13,386 bases of DNA from JBGPNN01 sp041487495 (lineage in GTDB: Bacteria > Sysuimicrobiota > Sysuimicrobiia > Sysuimicrobiales > Humicultoraceae). The notes beneath the pieces are model-generated. The model searched no databases. It saw only the letters and a list, made by a program, of their open reading frames with translations, and was not told where the DNA came from. Shown here one piece after another: positions 8,101 through 13,386 of the stretch. The number at the start of each line of letters is the position of its first letter. Position 1 is the first letter of the stretch. The stretch covers positions 1 through 13,386 of the forward strand of contig JBGPNN010000074.1 in NCBI GenBank assembly GCA_041487495.1, written 5' to 3'. The position numbers and the translations under genes are program-made.

Positions 8101-8646
8101 CTTGGGATCCACGACCGCGGCGGCCATCGGTAGGTCGCCCACCGGCTCGTGATGATCCAGGATCAGCAGATCGATGCCGGCGCGGCGGGCGGCTTCTGCC
8201 GCCGTGGTCGCTGTGACCCCGCAGTCCACCGCCACGATCAGCCCCACTCCGTGCGCGGCCAGGTGCAAAACGGCCTCCGCATTGAGCCCGTATCCTTCTG
8301 CACGCCGATCCGGAATGTAGAAATCCGCCCGCGCTCCCACCCGGTGCAGTGTCCGCACCAGGATCGTGGTCGCGGTTATCCCGTCAGCGTCGTAGTCGCC
8401 GTACACGGTAATGCGGTCGTTCTCGAGGATCGCCCGGCTCAGCCGCTCGACGGCGCGCTCCATGTCGATCAGGTGCAGAGGATCGCTGAGACGATCGAGG
8501 GACGGCGAGAGGAACGCCGAGGCCGCCGCCGGATCAGCCAGTCCCCGAGTGACCAGCACCCGGGCGACCAGGAGGGACAGGCCTGTGGCCTTGGAGAGAC
8601 CGCGCGAGGCAGCCTCGTCCACCGGCCCCAGGCGCCAGCGGCTCAT
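5104..8646 (-). CDS. recJ: Single-stranded-DNA exonuclease RecJ with C-terminal HIRAN and degenerate RecQ-like helicase region
   Basis: RecJ digests single-stranded DNA 5' to 3' in recombination and mismatch/base-excision repair. The core is complete: motif I YGDYDADGIT (82-91), VDCG (140-143), the DHH triad (164-166), Asp240 in GTVAD, a DHHA1 part with GWHPGVIGIVASQL and GGHAMAAGV (363-429), then an OB-like domain with PFGIGNPEPVF (about 484-570). At 1180 aa it is far longer than the usual 550-800. Residues about 607-705 form a HIRAN domain (LVRDPHNPRDPHAIRV, then GRQLGFL). Residues about 739-1060 resemble RecQ (TAPQREVVEGM, YYHAGL, AGLRGRAA), but Walker A is GPGRGLLPT with no Lys and Walker B is VVVLDAV with no DEAH. 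A possible winged-helix tail lies at about 1085-1180. The ATG at 8646 has no clear Shine-Dalgarno but is preceded by a 5-codon frame overlapping it. Confidence 0.95.
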   Translation of the reverse strand: MSRWRLGPVDEAASRGLSKATGLSLLVARVLVTRGLADPAAASAFLSPSLDRLSDPLHLIDMERAVERLSRAILENDRITVYGDYDADGITATTILVRTLHRVGARADFYIPDRRAEGYGLNAEAVLHLAAHGVGLIVAVDCGVTATTAAEAARRAGIDLLILDHHEPVGDLPMAAAVVDPKRHDAAPAAADYCAAGLALQTARALLGRLGSRVRSGSRGVDGPGMDGVVELAALGTVADAVTLRGDNRIIVAEGLKRMERPRLPGLAALADVANLRPPLRARDLSFGLAPRLNAAGRLAHAGMAVNLLLTDDLDEARRLAGELDELNRQRRALCDVVLADAVDEVERDGLAHDPAIVLARDGWHPGVIGIVASQLVERYSRPALLVALHGGIGRGSARSIPALHLVEALGEVAGHLIGFGGHAMAAGVTVAADAFTRFRDDFLSAVGGRLRPEDFEPLVDIDADAGLEDMTAAVAGDVERLAPFGIGNPEPVFQTRGLRAIGTRLVGDGSHLRLVVTDGARTVEAIAFRQADRAELLAFTQARFDLAYTVERDRWRDGNGVQLVVEDLHTPDVDVEAITADVGPVLDRLFARAEDYLDLRLDAVEQAVSFNTKVVGVTFEGRQALLPSVRPGERLRLVRDPHNPRDPHAIRVCTADGRQLGFLRATLAARLAPSMDAGARYSAAATAVTGGGDRAWGLNLYVQREAPWSREADSEELGHPVGGTPGARLAFMLGRGRPMTAPQREVVEGMRTGGRLAVRIGPGRGLLPTVLLAAAALAPSARPVMVIFPRASDVEAWYALAAPPLREIGLRAVPAHGAFSAFEAWRLAGARERGEVDVVLASLAWAERHPDAAAATVVVLDAVGGSGDLASLDGLAGTLRMFAGPLTQAMIDEIRQRWPAFAEVSSAAPVRENLRIVDRRGRQSLDALSVDRTRREKTLVVASDAAHSVAVARHLREQHADRAESIAYYHAGLPVPLRRVLEDLFAAGRIATLVAGTLLVDPAVPEDLTHVVAVGVRGSQWLTAESLAVAGLRGRAASVELAYDPDTLAAAQTLMEARFPRRDALVRCYRSLRDAARDRPWSLAGDVAEPLLGSALPGSGLPQAALVACLDILVEAGVVVREDPHNGPSQYTLAETSGRIDLTRSLRYVEGERERAAWVDLRAWAMGPVGAILGDLARA

Positions 8647-8660
8647 GGAACCATGTCCAT
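8644..8660 (-). promoter_or_regulatory. Five-codon ORF overlapping the recJ start within an inverted repeat
   Basis: On the minus strand an ATG at 8660 opens MDMVP and stops at a TGA overlapping the recJ ATG (ATGA). The recJ ATG also lies in the inverted repeat CATGG-AA-CCATG (8644-8655). recJ has no obvious Shine-Dalgarno, while GGTGG stands eight bases before the mini-ORF ATG. Termination-reinitiation is therefore possible. Such a short frame could be chance. Confidence 0.3.
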
Positions 8661-8675
8661 CGTCACGTCCACCAC

Positions 8676-8706
8676 ATTATAGGAAGCGCCGTTGGGTCCC
8701 GCGCAA
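8676..8706 (-). promoter_or_regulatory. Putative sigma-70-type promoter for recJ-rel
   Basis: A perfect TATAAT -10 lies at 8681-8676 on the minus strand. A weak -35 (TTGCGC, 8706-8701) sits 19 bases away, longer than the optimal 17. The start point would be near 8669, giving a leader of about 23 bases. It lies in the 78-base lapA-recJ gap, so the recJ-rel-aminotransferase-dtd part may be expressed separately from sec. The -10 is convincing in this GC-rich setting; the -35 is not. Confidence 0.5.
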
Positions 8707-8724
8707 GGCGGTGAGACGGATGGG

Positions 8725-9006
8725 CTACTGGCGATCGGTCGGACGCTCGCTGGGCGTGACGCGCGCTTCGAGCTCGCGGACGCGCGCCTGCGCCTCGCGC
8801 AGCCGCGCGCGCAGTTGCTGCTGTCCCATCACACTGCTGACGAGCACCAGAAGCCCCCCCACGATGGCCGCACCGACAACCGCCAGCGCGACACTGGTCT
8901 GCAACTGCCAGGCCACGAACCGCAGCGTGATCACATCGTGGTTCGACAGCGAAAAGACGGTGACCCCGGCCAACAAGATAAGGGTGAAGACGGCGAACGC
9001 GGACAT
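8725..9006 (-). CDS. LapA/DUF1049-family small membrane protein (YrvD-like)
   Basis: A 93-aa protein with two hydrophobic segments, about 3-20 and 38-60, separated by the family signature SNHDVITLRFVAWQL (21-35). An Arg/Glu-rich amphipathic helix at about 62-84 is probably a short cytoplasmic coiled coil, followed by a polar tail. LapA-domain (DUF1049) proteins are inner-membrane proteins. In Escherichia coli, LapA/LapB (YciS/YciM) regulate LPS synthesis, but the role of the Gram-positive-type copies is not established. In Bacillus the equivalent yrvD lies between secDF and recJ, and the same position is seen here. The ATG at 9006 follows the secF stop by only five bases and has no clear Shine-Dalgarno, so translation is probably coupled to secF. 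The family assignment rests on size, topology and context. Confidence 0.85.
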   Translation of the reverse strand: MSAFAVFTLILLAGVTVFSLSNHDVITLRFVAWQLQTSVALAVVGAAIVGGLLVLVSSVMGQQQLRARLREAQARVRELEARVTPSERPTDRQ

Positions 9007-9011
9007 GGGGG

Positions 9012-10034
9012 TTACCGGCGGCGAGCGCGACGCCGACGCGTCGCCTGCCCAGCGGTGCGCCGAGGCGCGGCATTCCCCGGGCCGGTGGGCTCCAGCACGG
9101 GTTGGCCGGAGGCGACCACCGGCGTGGCGTCATCCTGGCGGGACCTACCCGCGCGCCGATCGGCCCACAAGTGCCAGTCAACCATCAGCGCGCTGGCGAT
9201 AAATGTCGACGAGTATGTCCCGGTCAGGATGCCGACCATCAGGCCAAACGCAAAGTCGCGGATCGTGACACCACCGAAGAAGTAGACCGCGGCAATCGCC
9301 AGGATCGCCGTCAACGAAGTGTTGATCGAGCGCACGAGGGCTTCAAGCAGGCTGCGGTTCACCAGCCGGTCGAAGGCTTCCCGGGTCCGCGTCGCCAGAT
9401 TCTCGCGCACGCGGTCGAAGACCACGATCGTGTCGTGCATCGAATAACCGAGCACCGTAAGCAGCACCGCCACGAATGAGCTACTGACCTCTTTCCGGGT
9501 CAGCGCGAACACGCCGATGACCACGAGGAGGTCGTGGACCAGCGCGATGTCCGCGCTGAGCGCGTAGCGGATCGACTTGAAGCGGTACGAGATGTACACG
9601 ACCTGAAGCGCCAGACCGACGATGACGCTCGTGATGGCGAGAGTCCGCAGTTCTCCCCCTACCTTGGGCCCGACCTCGTCCTCGCGAAGCACGGTGACGG
9701 TGCCGAACTGAGCCCGGAGCGCGGCGAACAGACCCTTCTTGGCGTCTGCGGTCAACGGCCGGGTGCGGATAAACACTTCCTGCTCCGTCTTTTGGATCAC
9801 GCTCTGGCCCGTCGCGAACCTGTCCACCACATCCCGGACGTCCTTCGTAGTGAACGGCCGTTCCAGCTTGTAGTGCAGGAAGTTCCCACCGGTGAAATCG
9901 ACACCCCAGTTCAGGGCGCCGTGCCCGGCGGCGGAGTTCATGATCAGGACAATCAGACCGGGGATCGTGACTAACAGCGAGAGGACATACCCCCACTTCC
10001 GCAGACCGATGGCGTCCCACAGTCGCACCGTCAC
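9012..10034 (-). CDS. secF: Protein translocase subunit SecF
   Basis: SecF pairs with SecD as an RND-type membrane complex that uses the proton-motive force to help SecYEG release exported proteins. This 340-aa copy has six predicted membrane segments (about 14-33, 131-151, 158-178, 186-206, 241-254, 262-284). It carries the family motifs WGVDFTGG (43-50), LGYSMHDTIVVFDRVREN (195-212) and FAFGLMVGILTGTYSS (261-276). The frame is open up to 10265, but that extension only mirrors secD in another frame. The GTG at 10034 is chosen because it overlaps the secD TGA by four bases and has a strong GGAGGG seven bases upstream. About 50 residues after the last membrane segment are polar and end in an Arg-rich tail (ATRRRRARRR), a likely cytoplasmic extension. 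secD and secF are separate genes, unlike the fused secDF of Bacillus. Confidence 0.96.
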   Translation of the reverse strand: MTVRLWDAIGLRKWGYVLSLLVTIPGLIVLIMNSAAGHGALNWGVDFTGGNFLHYKLERPFTTKDVRDVVDRFATGQSVIQKTEQEVFIRTRPLTADAKKGLFAALRAQFGTVTVLREDEVGPKVGGELRTLAITSVIVGLALQVVYISYRFKSIRYALSADIALVHDLLVVIGVFALTRKEVSSSFVAVLLTVLGYSMHDTIVVFDRVRENLATRTREAFDRLVNRSLLEALVRSINTSLTAILAIAAVYFFGGVTIRDFAFGLMVGILTGTYSSTFIASALMVDWHLWADRRAGRSRQDDATPVVASGQPVLEPTGPGNAAPRRTAGQATRRRRARRR

Positions 10035-11413
10035 TGCGAGACCCTCCCCGCCATCCGCCCCAACCACGGGCCGAGTCCAATCGTGGACGCCCCGTCCACG
10101 AACACACGGGTCACCACGATCGCCGTGTACATGCTCACGAAGACGCCAATCGACAGCGTCACCGCAAAGCCGCGGATCGGCCCGCTCCCCAGGAAGAACA
10201 GGATGGCCGCCGCGATCAGGGTCGTCACGTTCGAATCGATAATCGCCGACATCGCCCGGTGCCACCCCGTCCCAATCGCCGAGCGCATGGCCTTGCCGGC
10301 CCGCAGCTCTTCTTTGATTTTCTCAAAGATGATGATATTGGCATCCACCGCCATGCCCACGGACAGCACGATGCCGGCGATGCCGGGGAGCGTCAGCGTG
10401 GCTCCCAGCGAGGTGAGCAACGCCATTACCACGATCAGGTAGAGGCCCAGCGCGACGTCGGCCAACAATCCCGGCAGGCCATAATAGAACGCCATGAACA
10501 ACGCCACCATCGCGAAGGCGATCCGCGAGGCGTGGATGCTGGCGTCGATGGCGTCCCGGCCCAATTCCGGGCCTACGGTGCGATTCTCGATGACTTCAAC
10601 CGGTATGGGCAGGGCGCCGCCGCGCAGCAGCACCGCGAGATCACGGGCCTCCTCGATGCTTCGGAACCCGCCGCTGATCACGCCCGAGCCGCCGGTGATC
10701 GCCGTCCGGATGACCGGTGATGAGATCACCTCATTGTCCAGCACGATTGTCAGATACCTGCCGACGTTCTGCGTTGTGTAGTCCGCAAACGTCTTCCCAG
10801 CCTTGCCGCTAAACTTGAACTGGACGATGGGCTCTGCCGTCGTCTGATCGAACGCGGCCTGCGCGTTCTCGAGGTCCGCGCCCGTGAGGATGACCTTTTT
10901 GTCGAGCTTGACGGTGCGGCCCGCCCCCCGCTTGCATCCAGCCCCGGGCTCAGCGCTCGCCTCGGCAACCGTGACGGTCTTCCCGTCGGCGCTCCAGCAG
11001 GCGCCGTGGGGCAACTGCTGCGCGCCGGTATCCACAAATTCCAGGACCGCGGTCTTTCCGAGCAACTCGATGGCTTTCTGGGGATCGTGATAACCTGGTA
11101 GCTCGACGATGATCCGAGTGTCACCTTGCTGCTGGATTGTCGGCTCCACCACGCCGAGCTGGTCGATGCGGCGTTGAATGACCCTCATCGCGTCGCCGAC
11201 GCTTTGACGGTTGGCCTTGATGGTCGCGGAGTCCTTTCCTTCCAGCACAAGCAAGCTGCCGCCCTGGAGGTCCAGGCCCAGGTTCATGCGTAGGCCCGGC
11301 CCGTGAAAGACCGGCACACGACCCTCGATGCCAAGAGGACGAAACGCCACCTGCGCGGCAACCAAGCCAACGATGAGGACAATAGCTAGCCGGAGACCAG
11401 GACGAGACCCCAA
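10031..11413 (-). CDS. secD: Protein translocase subunit SecD
   Basis: SecD is the partner of SecF and captures exported chains on the outer face of the membrane. This 460-aa copy has an N-terminal membrane anchor (about 7-25), then LGLDLQGGSLLVLE (45-58), which is the SecD signature. A large extracytoplasmic domain runs to about 290 (VQFKFSGKAGKTFADYT; GGFRSIEEARDLAVLLRGGALP). The C-terminal membrane bundle includes SVGMAVDANIIIFEKIKEE (351-369). Its only two cysteines, Cys139 and Cys160, both lie in the extracytoplasmic domain. The start is TTG at 11413, with AAGGGG eight bases upstream and no better in-frame start nearby. The stop overlaps the secF GTG by four bases. A consensus promoter about 65 bases upstream makes this the first gene of the block. 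Confidence 0.97.
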   Translation of the reverse strand: MGSRPGLRLAIVLIVGLVAAQVAFRPLGIEGRVPVFHGPGLRMNLGLDLQGGSLLVLEGKDSATIKANRQSVGDAMRVIQRRIDQLGVVEPTIQQQGDTRIIVELPGYHDPQKAIELLGKTAVLEFVDTGAQQLPHGACWSADGKTVTVAEASAEPGAGCKRGAGRTVKLDKKVILTGADLENAQAAFDQTTAEPIVQFKFSGKAGKTFADYTTQNVGRYLTIVLDNEVISSPVIRTAITGGSGVISGGFRSIEEARDLAVLLRGGALPIPVEVIENRTVGPELGRDAIDASIHASRIAFAMVALFMAFYYGLPGLLADVALGLYLIVVMALLTSLGATLTLPGIAGIVLSVGMAVDANIIIFEKIKEELRAGKAMRSAIGTGWHRAMSAIIDSNVTTLIAAAILFFLGSGPIRGFAVTLSIGVFVSMYTAIVVTRVFVDGASTIGLGPWLGRMAGRVSQ

Positions 11414-11427
11414 CGGTATTCCCCTTC

Positions 11428-11441
11428 CGCCTTCTGAGGCG
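11428..11441 (-). promoter_or_regulatory. secD: Hairpin next to the secD ribosome-binding site
   Basis: The minus strand reads CGCCT-CAGA-AGGCG, a 5-bp stem with a 4-base loop. Its 3' arm ends one base before the AAGGGG (11421-11426) that serves secD. It could influence ribosome access or simply be GC-rich chance. Confidence 0.35.
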
Positions 11442-11452
11442 CCGTGGAACGC

Positions 11453-11473
11453 AAAAAAAGAGGGCTAGAGCCC
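11453..11473 (-). terminator. Terminator-like hairpin and T-tract at the secD transcription start
   Basis: On the minus strand GGGCTCTAGCCC (11473-11462; 4-5 bp stem) is followed by TC and seven T (11459-11453), the layout of an intrinsic terminator. It begins at the predicted start point of the promoter just upstream, so no other minus-strand gene exists for it to terminate. It may be a 5' stabilising hairpin, an attenuator or chance. The stem is short for a strong terminator. Confidence 0.4.
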
Positions 11474-11478
11474 GAAAC

Positions 11479-11508
11479 ATTATAGACACGGTCGAAAGAT
11501 ACTGTCAA
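11479..11508 (-). promoter_or_regulatory. Consensus sigma-70/sigma-A promoter for the secD block
   Basis: The minus strand has TTGACA (11508-11503), 18 bases, then TATAAT (11484-11479). Both hexamers match the housekeeping consensus perfectly. The start point should lie near 11472, giving a leader of about 60 bases before the secD TTG. It probably drives secD, secF and lapA, and with no clear terminator downstream perhaps recJ to dtd too. Confidence 0.85.
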
Positions 11509-11585
11509 ACGAGGCGGGACCGTCTGTCGCCGCCTGGATACAACCCCGGGCAGGGAGCTGCGACACACGCGCGAACCGTTGTACT

Positions 11586-12533
11586 GTGAGCCTGTTCTCG
11601 ACCGAACCTGACGCGCCCGCGAGCGTTCCCGTACGAATGGGCGCCTGCGATGTCTTCGTGGGTACCTGCTCCTGGGCGGACCGAAGCGTGGTAGCGAGCG
11701 ACTTTTATCCGCGAGGGACCAAGACACATCCCGAAACCAGGCTGAGACATTATGCCGGCGTCTTCCCCACGGTCGAAGTCGACGCAAGTTACCACGCCCT
11801 GCAACCTCCTGAGCGTGCTGCGCACTGGCTTCAGTGGACGCCGCCCACCTTTCGTTTCAATGTGAAGGCGTTTGCCTGGCTCACTCGGCACGAGAGCGAC
11901 CCTCGACGGCTGCCGGCCGAGATCGCGGCGCTGTTGTCCCCAGACGTGAGAGCCGCGGGCCCCGTGCGAGGCGACCAGGTACCGGAAGAAGTGTTGACCG
12001 CCGCCTGGGATTACTTCGCCGGGTTCACGGACGTGTTCGCCAACGTGGGACGGCTCGGCTACGTGCTCTTCCAGTTTCCCAAGGGGCAGGGCTTCACGCC
12101 GGACCTTTTCGCGTATCTGGACGCGTGGGCCCCCTACTTGAGGGCCTGGCCTGTTGCCGTCGAGATCCGGCACAAGGACTGGCTCTATCGCCGGCACCGT
12201 GACACATTCCTGGGATTCCTGCGTGAGCACGGGTTCGCGTACGTGATCCCCGATATTGCACAGGCGCAGTATCTCCCCCCGCCGGATGTCGAGGTCACCG
12301 CGGACTGGTCGGTCATCCGCTTCCATGGGCGCAACCTCGCGCTGCTCAGGCGGCGCGCGTCGACGGACGAGGCCTACGACTACCTCTATTCGAAGGAAGA
12401 ACTTGGGGAATGGTCGGCGCGGGCGCGGGCCCTCACGAGCCAGGTGAAGAGCCTGTACCTGATGTTCAACAATCACGCTCGCGGCCAGGCGGCGAGGAAC
12501 GGCCAGGAGATGATGGGGCTACTCGGGGACTGA
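11586..12533 (+). CDS. DUF72 (YecE-like) family protein
   Basis: A DUF72 protein, a TIM-barrel family with no established biochemical role. Characteristic blocks appear in order: VGTCSW (25-30), VEVDASYHA (63-71), FNVKAFAWLTRH (91-102), LFQFPKG (161-167), VEIRHKDW (192-199), IRFHGRN (244-250) and YLMFNNHARGQAARN (291-305). It is 315 aa from the GTG at 11586, or 298 aa from the in-frame ATG at 11637, which is codon 18. The family motif normally comes a few residues after the start and neither candidate has a Shine-Dalgarno, so the ATG is a serious alternative. The gene diverges from secD across a 172-base region and converges on ung with 14 bases between stops. I found no convincing promoter of its own. 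Confidence 0.93.
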   Translation: MSLFSTEPDAPASVPVRMGACDVFVGTCSWADRSVVASDFYPRGTKTHPETRLRHYAGVFPTVEVDASYHALQPPERAAHWLQWTPPTFRFNVKAFAWLTRHESDPRRLPAEIAALLSPDVRAAGPVRGDQVPEEVLTAAWDYFAGFTDVFANVGRLGYVLFQFPKGQGFTPDLFAYLDAWAPYLRAWPVAVEIRHKDWLYRRHRDTFLGFLREHGFAYVIPDIAQAQYLPPPDVEVTADWSVIRFHGRNLALLRRRASTDEAYDYLYSKEELGEWSARARALTSQVKSLYLMFNNHARGQAARNGQEMMGLLGD

Positions 12534-12547
12534 CCACCCGCTGCCGG

Positions 12548-13255
12548 CTAATCAGGAATCTGCCAGTCGACCGGCGGCTTCCCAAATCGTCGCAGCGTCT
12601 CGTTAATTCCCGAAAACGGTCGGCTACCAAAGAACCCCATGTGCGCCGACAGTGGAGATGGGTGCACCCCCGTGACGATGGCGTGGCGGCCAGCGTCGAT
12701 CAGCGGCGTCTTCTGGCGGGCGTCACGGCCCCAGAGCACGAAGACGACCGCATCAGCCTTCATGTTCACCAGCCGAATGACAGCGTCCGTAAACGTCTCC
12801 CACCCTCTGCCTCGGTGCGAGCCCGGCTGCCCGGCCCGCACGGTCAGCACGGTGTTGAGCAGCAGCACGCCCTGCCGGGCCCAGGGGACCAGGGAACCGT
12901 TATTCGGAATACGGCAACCCAGATCGGTGGCAAGTTCCTTGAAGATATTGAGCAGTGAGGGCGGCGGTGGCACACCGGGCTTCACGGAAAACGCCAGTCC
13001 GTGCGCCTGGCCTGGCCCGGGATAGGGATCCTGTCCCAGGATGACAACGTTCACCTGCTCATACGGCGTGAGCCTGAACGCGTTTGGCACTTCTCGCTCG
13101 GGTGGATACACGACGTGGCGCCGCCGCTCCTCCGCTAAGAACTCTTGGAGTCCCCGAAAATAGGGCTGCCCGACCTCGGGCGCGAGCAGTTGCTTCCAGC
13201 CGGCAGGAACAGGGCGCAGGGCGCGTGACGTCACAGGAACTTCTCGAGGAACCAC
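12548..13255 (-). CDS. ung: Uracil-DNA glycosylase, family 1
   Basis: Ung removes uracil from DNA (from cytosine deamination or dUMP incorporation), starting base-excision repair. The water-activating motif GQDPYPGPGQAHGLAFS is at 74-90 (catalytic Asp76), the uracil-binding Asn is in LLLNTVLTVR (Asn134), and the DNA-intercalation loop is HPSPLSAHMGFFG (198-210, His198). Position 79 is Pro rather than the His of the E. coli motif (GQDPYH), a variant I associate with high-GC Gram-positive and related Ung. The length (235 aa) is usual. The start is uncertain: GTG 13255 is the first in frame and GTG 13234 (codon 8) would give MTSRALRP. Neither has a clear Shine-Dalgarno, and the sequence just upstream is low quality, so the true 5' end could be misread. 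Confidence 0.96.
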   Translation of the reverse strand: MVPREVPVTSRALRPVPAGWKQLLAPEVGQPYFRGLQEFLAEERRRHVVYPPEREVPNAFRLTPYEQVNVVILGQDPYPGPGQAHGLAFSVKPGVPPPPSLLNIFKELATDLGCRIPNNGSLVPWARQGVLLLNTVLTVRAGQPGSHRGRGWETFTDAVIRLVNMKADAVVFVLWGRDARQKTPLIDAGRHAIVTGVHPSPLSAHMGFFGSRPFSGINETLRRFGKPPVDWQIPD

Positions 13256-13266
13256 ACCCGCGCCGT

Positions 13267-13386
13267 GGGGCCCCCCCCCCCCCCCAAAAACTCAAAAACA
13301 CGGTCGGGCCCCCCCCGGGGGGCGCGCGTTTGGTGGGGGGGGGCCCCGCCCGCTAGGAGTGGTACAACACTGCACGGGGGGGGGCC
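13267..13386. other. Homopolymer-rich low-complexity contig end
   Basis: This stretch is dominated by long C and G runs: about 15 C at 13271-13285, 8 C then 6 G at 13309-13322, 9 G at 13335-13343 and 9 G at 13376-13384. Such runs appear nowhere else in the window, and no family-like protein is encoded in it. It looks like an unreliable assembly or sequencing end rather than biology, and should not be used to judge the ung promoter or start. Confidence 0.7.

Larger units (their letters stand above)
11414..11585. other. Divergent intergenic region between secD and the DUF72 gene
   Basis: The longest gap in the window (172 bases). Its left third holds the secD leader with two hairpins and no ATG or GTG that could open a leader peptide. 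The middle holds the consensus minus-strand promoter. On the plus strand, up to the DUF72 start, I see only a poor -10-like TGTACT (11579-11584) and no good -35. Confidence 0.6.

Noticed and set aside
10035..10265. An N-terminal extension of SecF from an upstream ATG at 10265
   Set aside because: The extra 77 residues are the secD 3' end in another frame and look nothing like SecF. The GTG at 10034 has a strong ribosome-binding site and the usual 4-base overlap.
12534..12547. A bidirectional terminator between the convergent DUF72 and ung genes
   Set aside because: The 14-base gap and its edges show no stable stem with a T-tract in either direction.
13225..13234. A perfect 10-base palindrome GTGACGTCAC near the ung start
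   Set aside because: It falls inside or at the edge of the ung coding frame, a single copy with no partner site; likely chance in GC-rich sequence.
1..13386. CRISPR arrays, insertion sequences, prophage genes, tRNA or rRNA genes
   Set aside because: No regularly spaced repeats, transposase-like frames or terminal inverted repeats, and no tRNA- or rRNA-like sequence was recognised; nearly all of the window is occupied by housekeeping genes.

Overview
This window is high-GC bacterial chromosome, densely packed with genes. Seven genes that read as one rightward-to-leftward block occupy positions 1 to 11508 on the minus strand, ordered secD, secF, lapA-like (DUF1049), recJ, rel, two PLP-dependent aminotransferase genes and dtd, the last cut off at the window start. 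To the right are a plus-strand DUF72 gene and a convergent minus-strand ung. The order secD/secF, DUF1049, recJ, rel, dtd matches the classical Bacillota neighbourhood (secDF, yrvD, recJ, apt, relA, dtd in Bacillus). The GC-rich sequence, the split secD and secF, and mostly GTG or TTG starts point instead to a deep-branching, high-GC Bacillota-like lineage or sister phylum. I cannot name a genus. I see no rRNA, tRNA, CRISPR array, insertion sequence or phage gene.

Layout. (1) 1-2771: dtd (partial), a class V aminotransferase-fold enzyme and a class I/II aminotransferase, joined by 1- and 4-base stop/start overlaps and following rel by 26 bases. (2) 2798-5011: rel, a long (p)ppGpp synthetase/hydrolase with an intact hydrolase site but an acidic 'EFDD' synthetase motif. 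(3) 5012-5103: a 92-base gap where apt is expected. It holds a 30-codon open frame whose stop overlaps the rel start, and two hairpins, one covering the rel ribosome-binding site. (4) 5104-8646: an unusually long RecJ (1180 aa). A complete RecJ core is followed by a HIRAN domain and a RecQ-like helicase region that has lost its ATPase motifs. (5) 8725-11413: lapA-like, secF and secD, behind a consensus sigma-70-type promoter and a short two-hairpin leader. (6) 11586-12533 DUF72 (+) and 12548-13255 ung (-), convergent. (7) About 13267-13386: homopolymer-rich sequence that looks like a poor-quality contig end.

How the genes relate. SecD and SecF form the proton-driven accessory complex of the Sec translocon. 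RecJ and Ung act in DNA recombination and repair. Rel sets (p)ppGpp level. Dtd removes D-amino acids from mischarged tRNA. The two aminotransferases are insertions relative to the usual order; their substrates cannot be read from sequence. The strongest candidate for something new is the RecJ-HIRAN-pseudohelicase fusion. The rel gene (hybrid motif signature plus overlapping leader frame and start-site hairpin) comes second.
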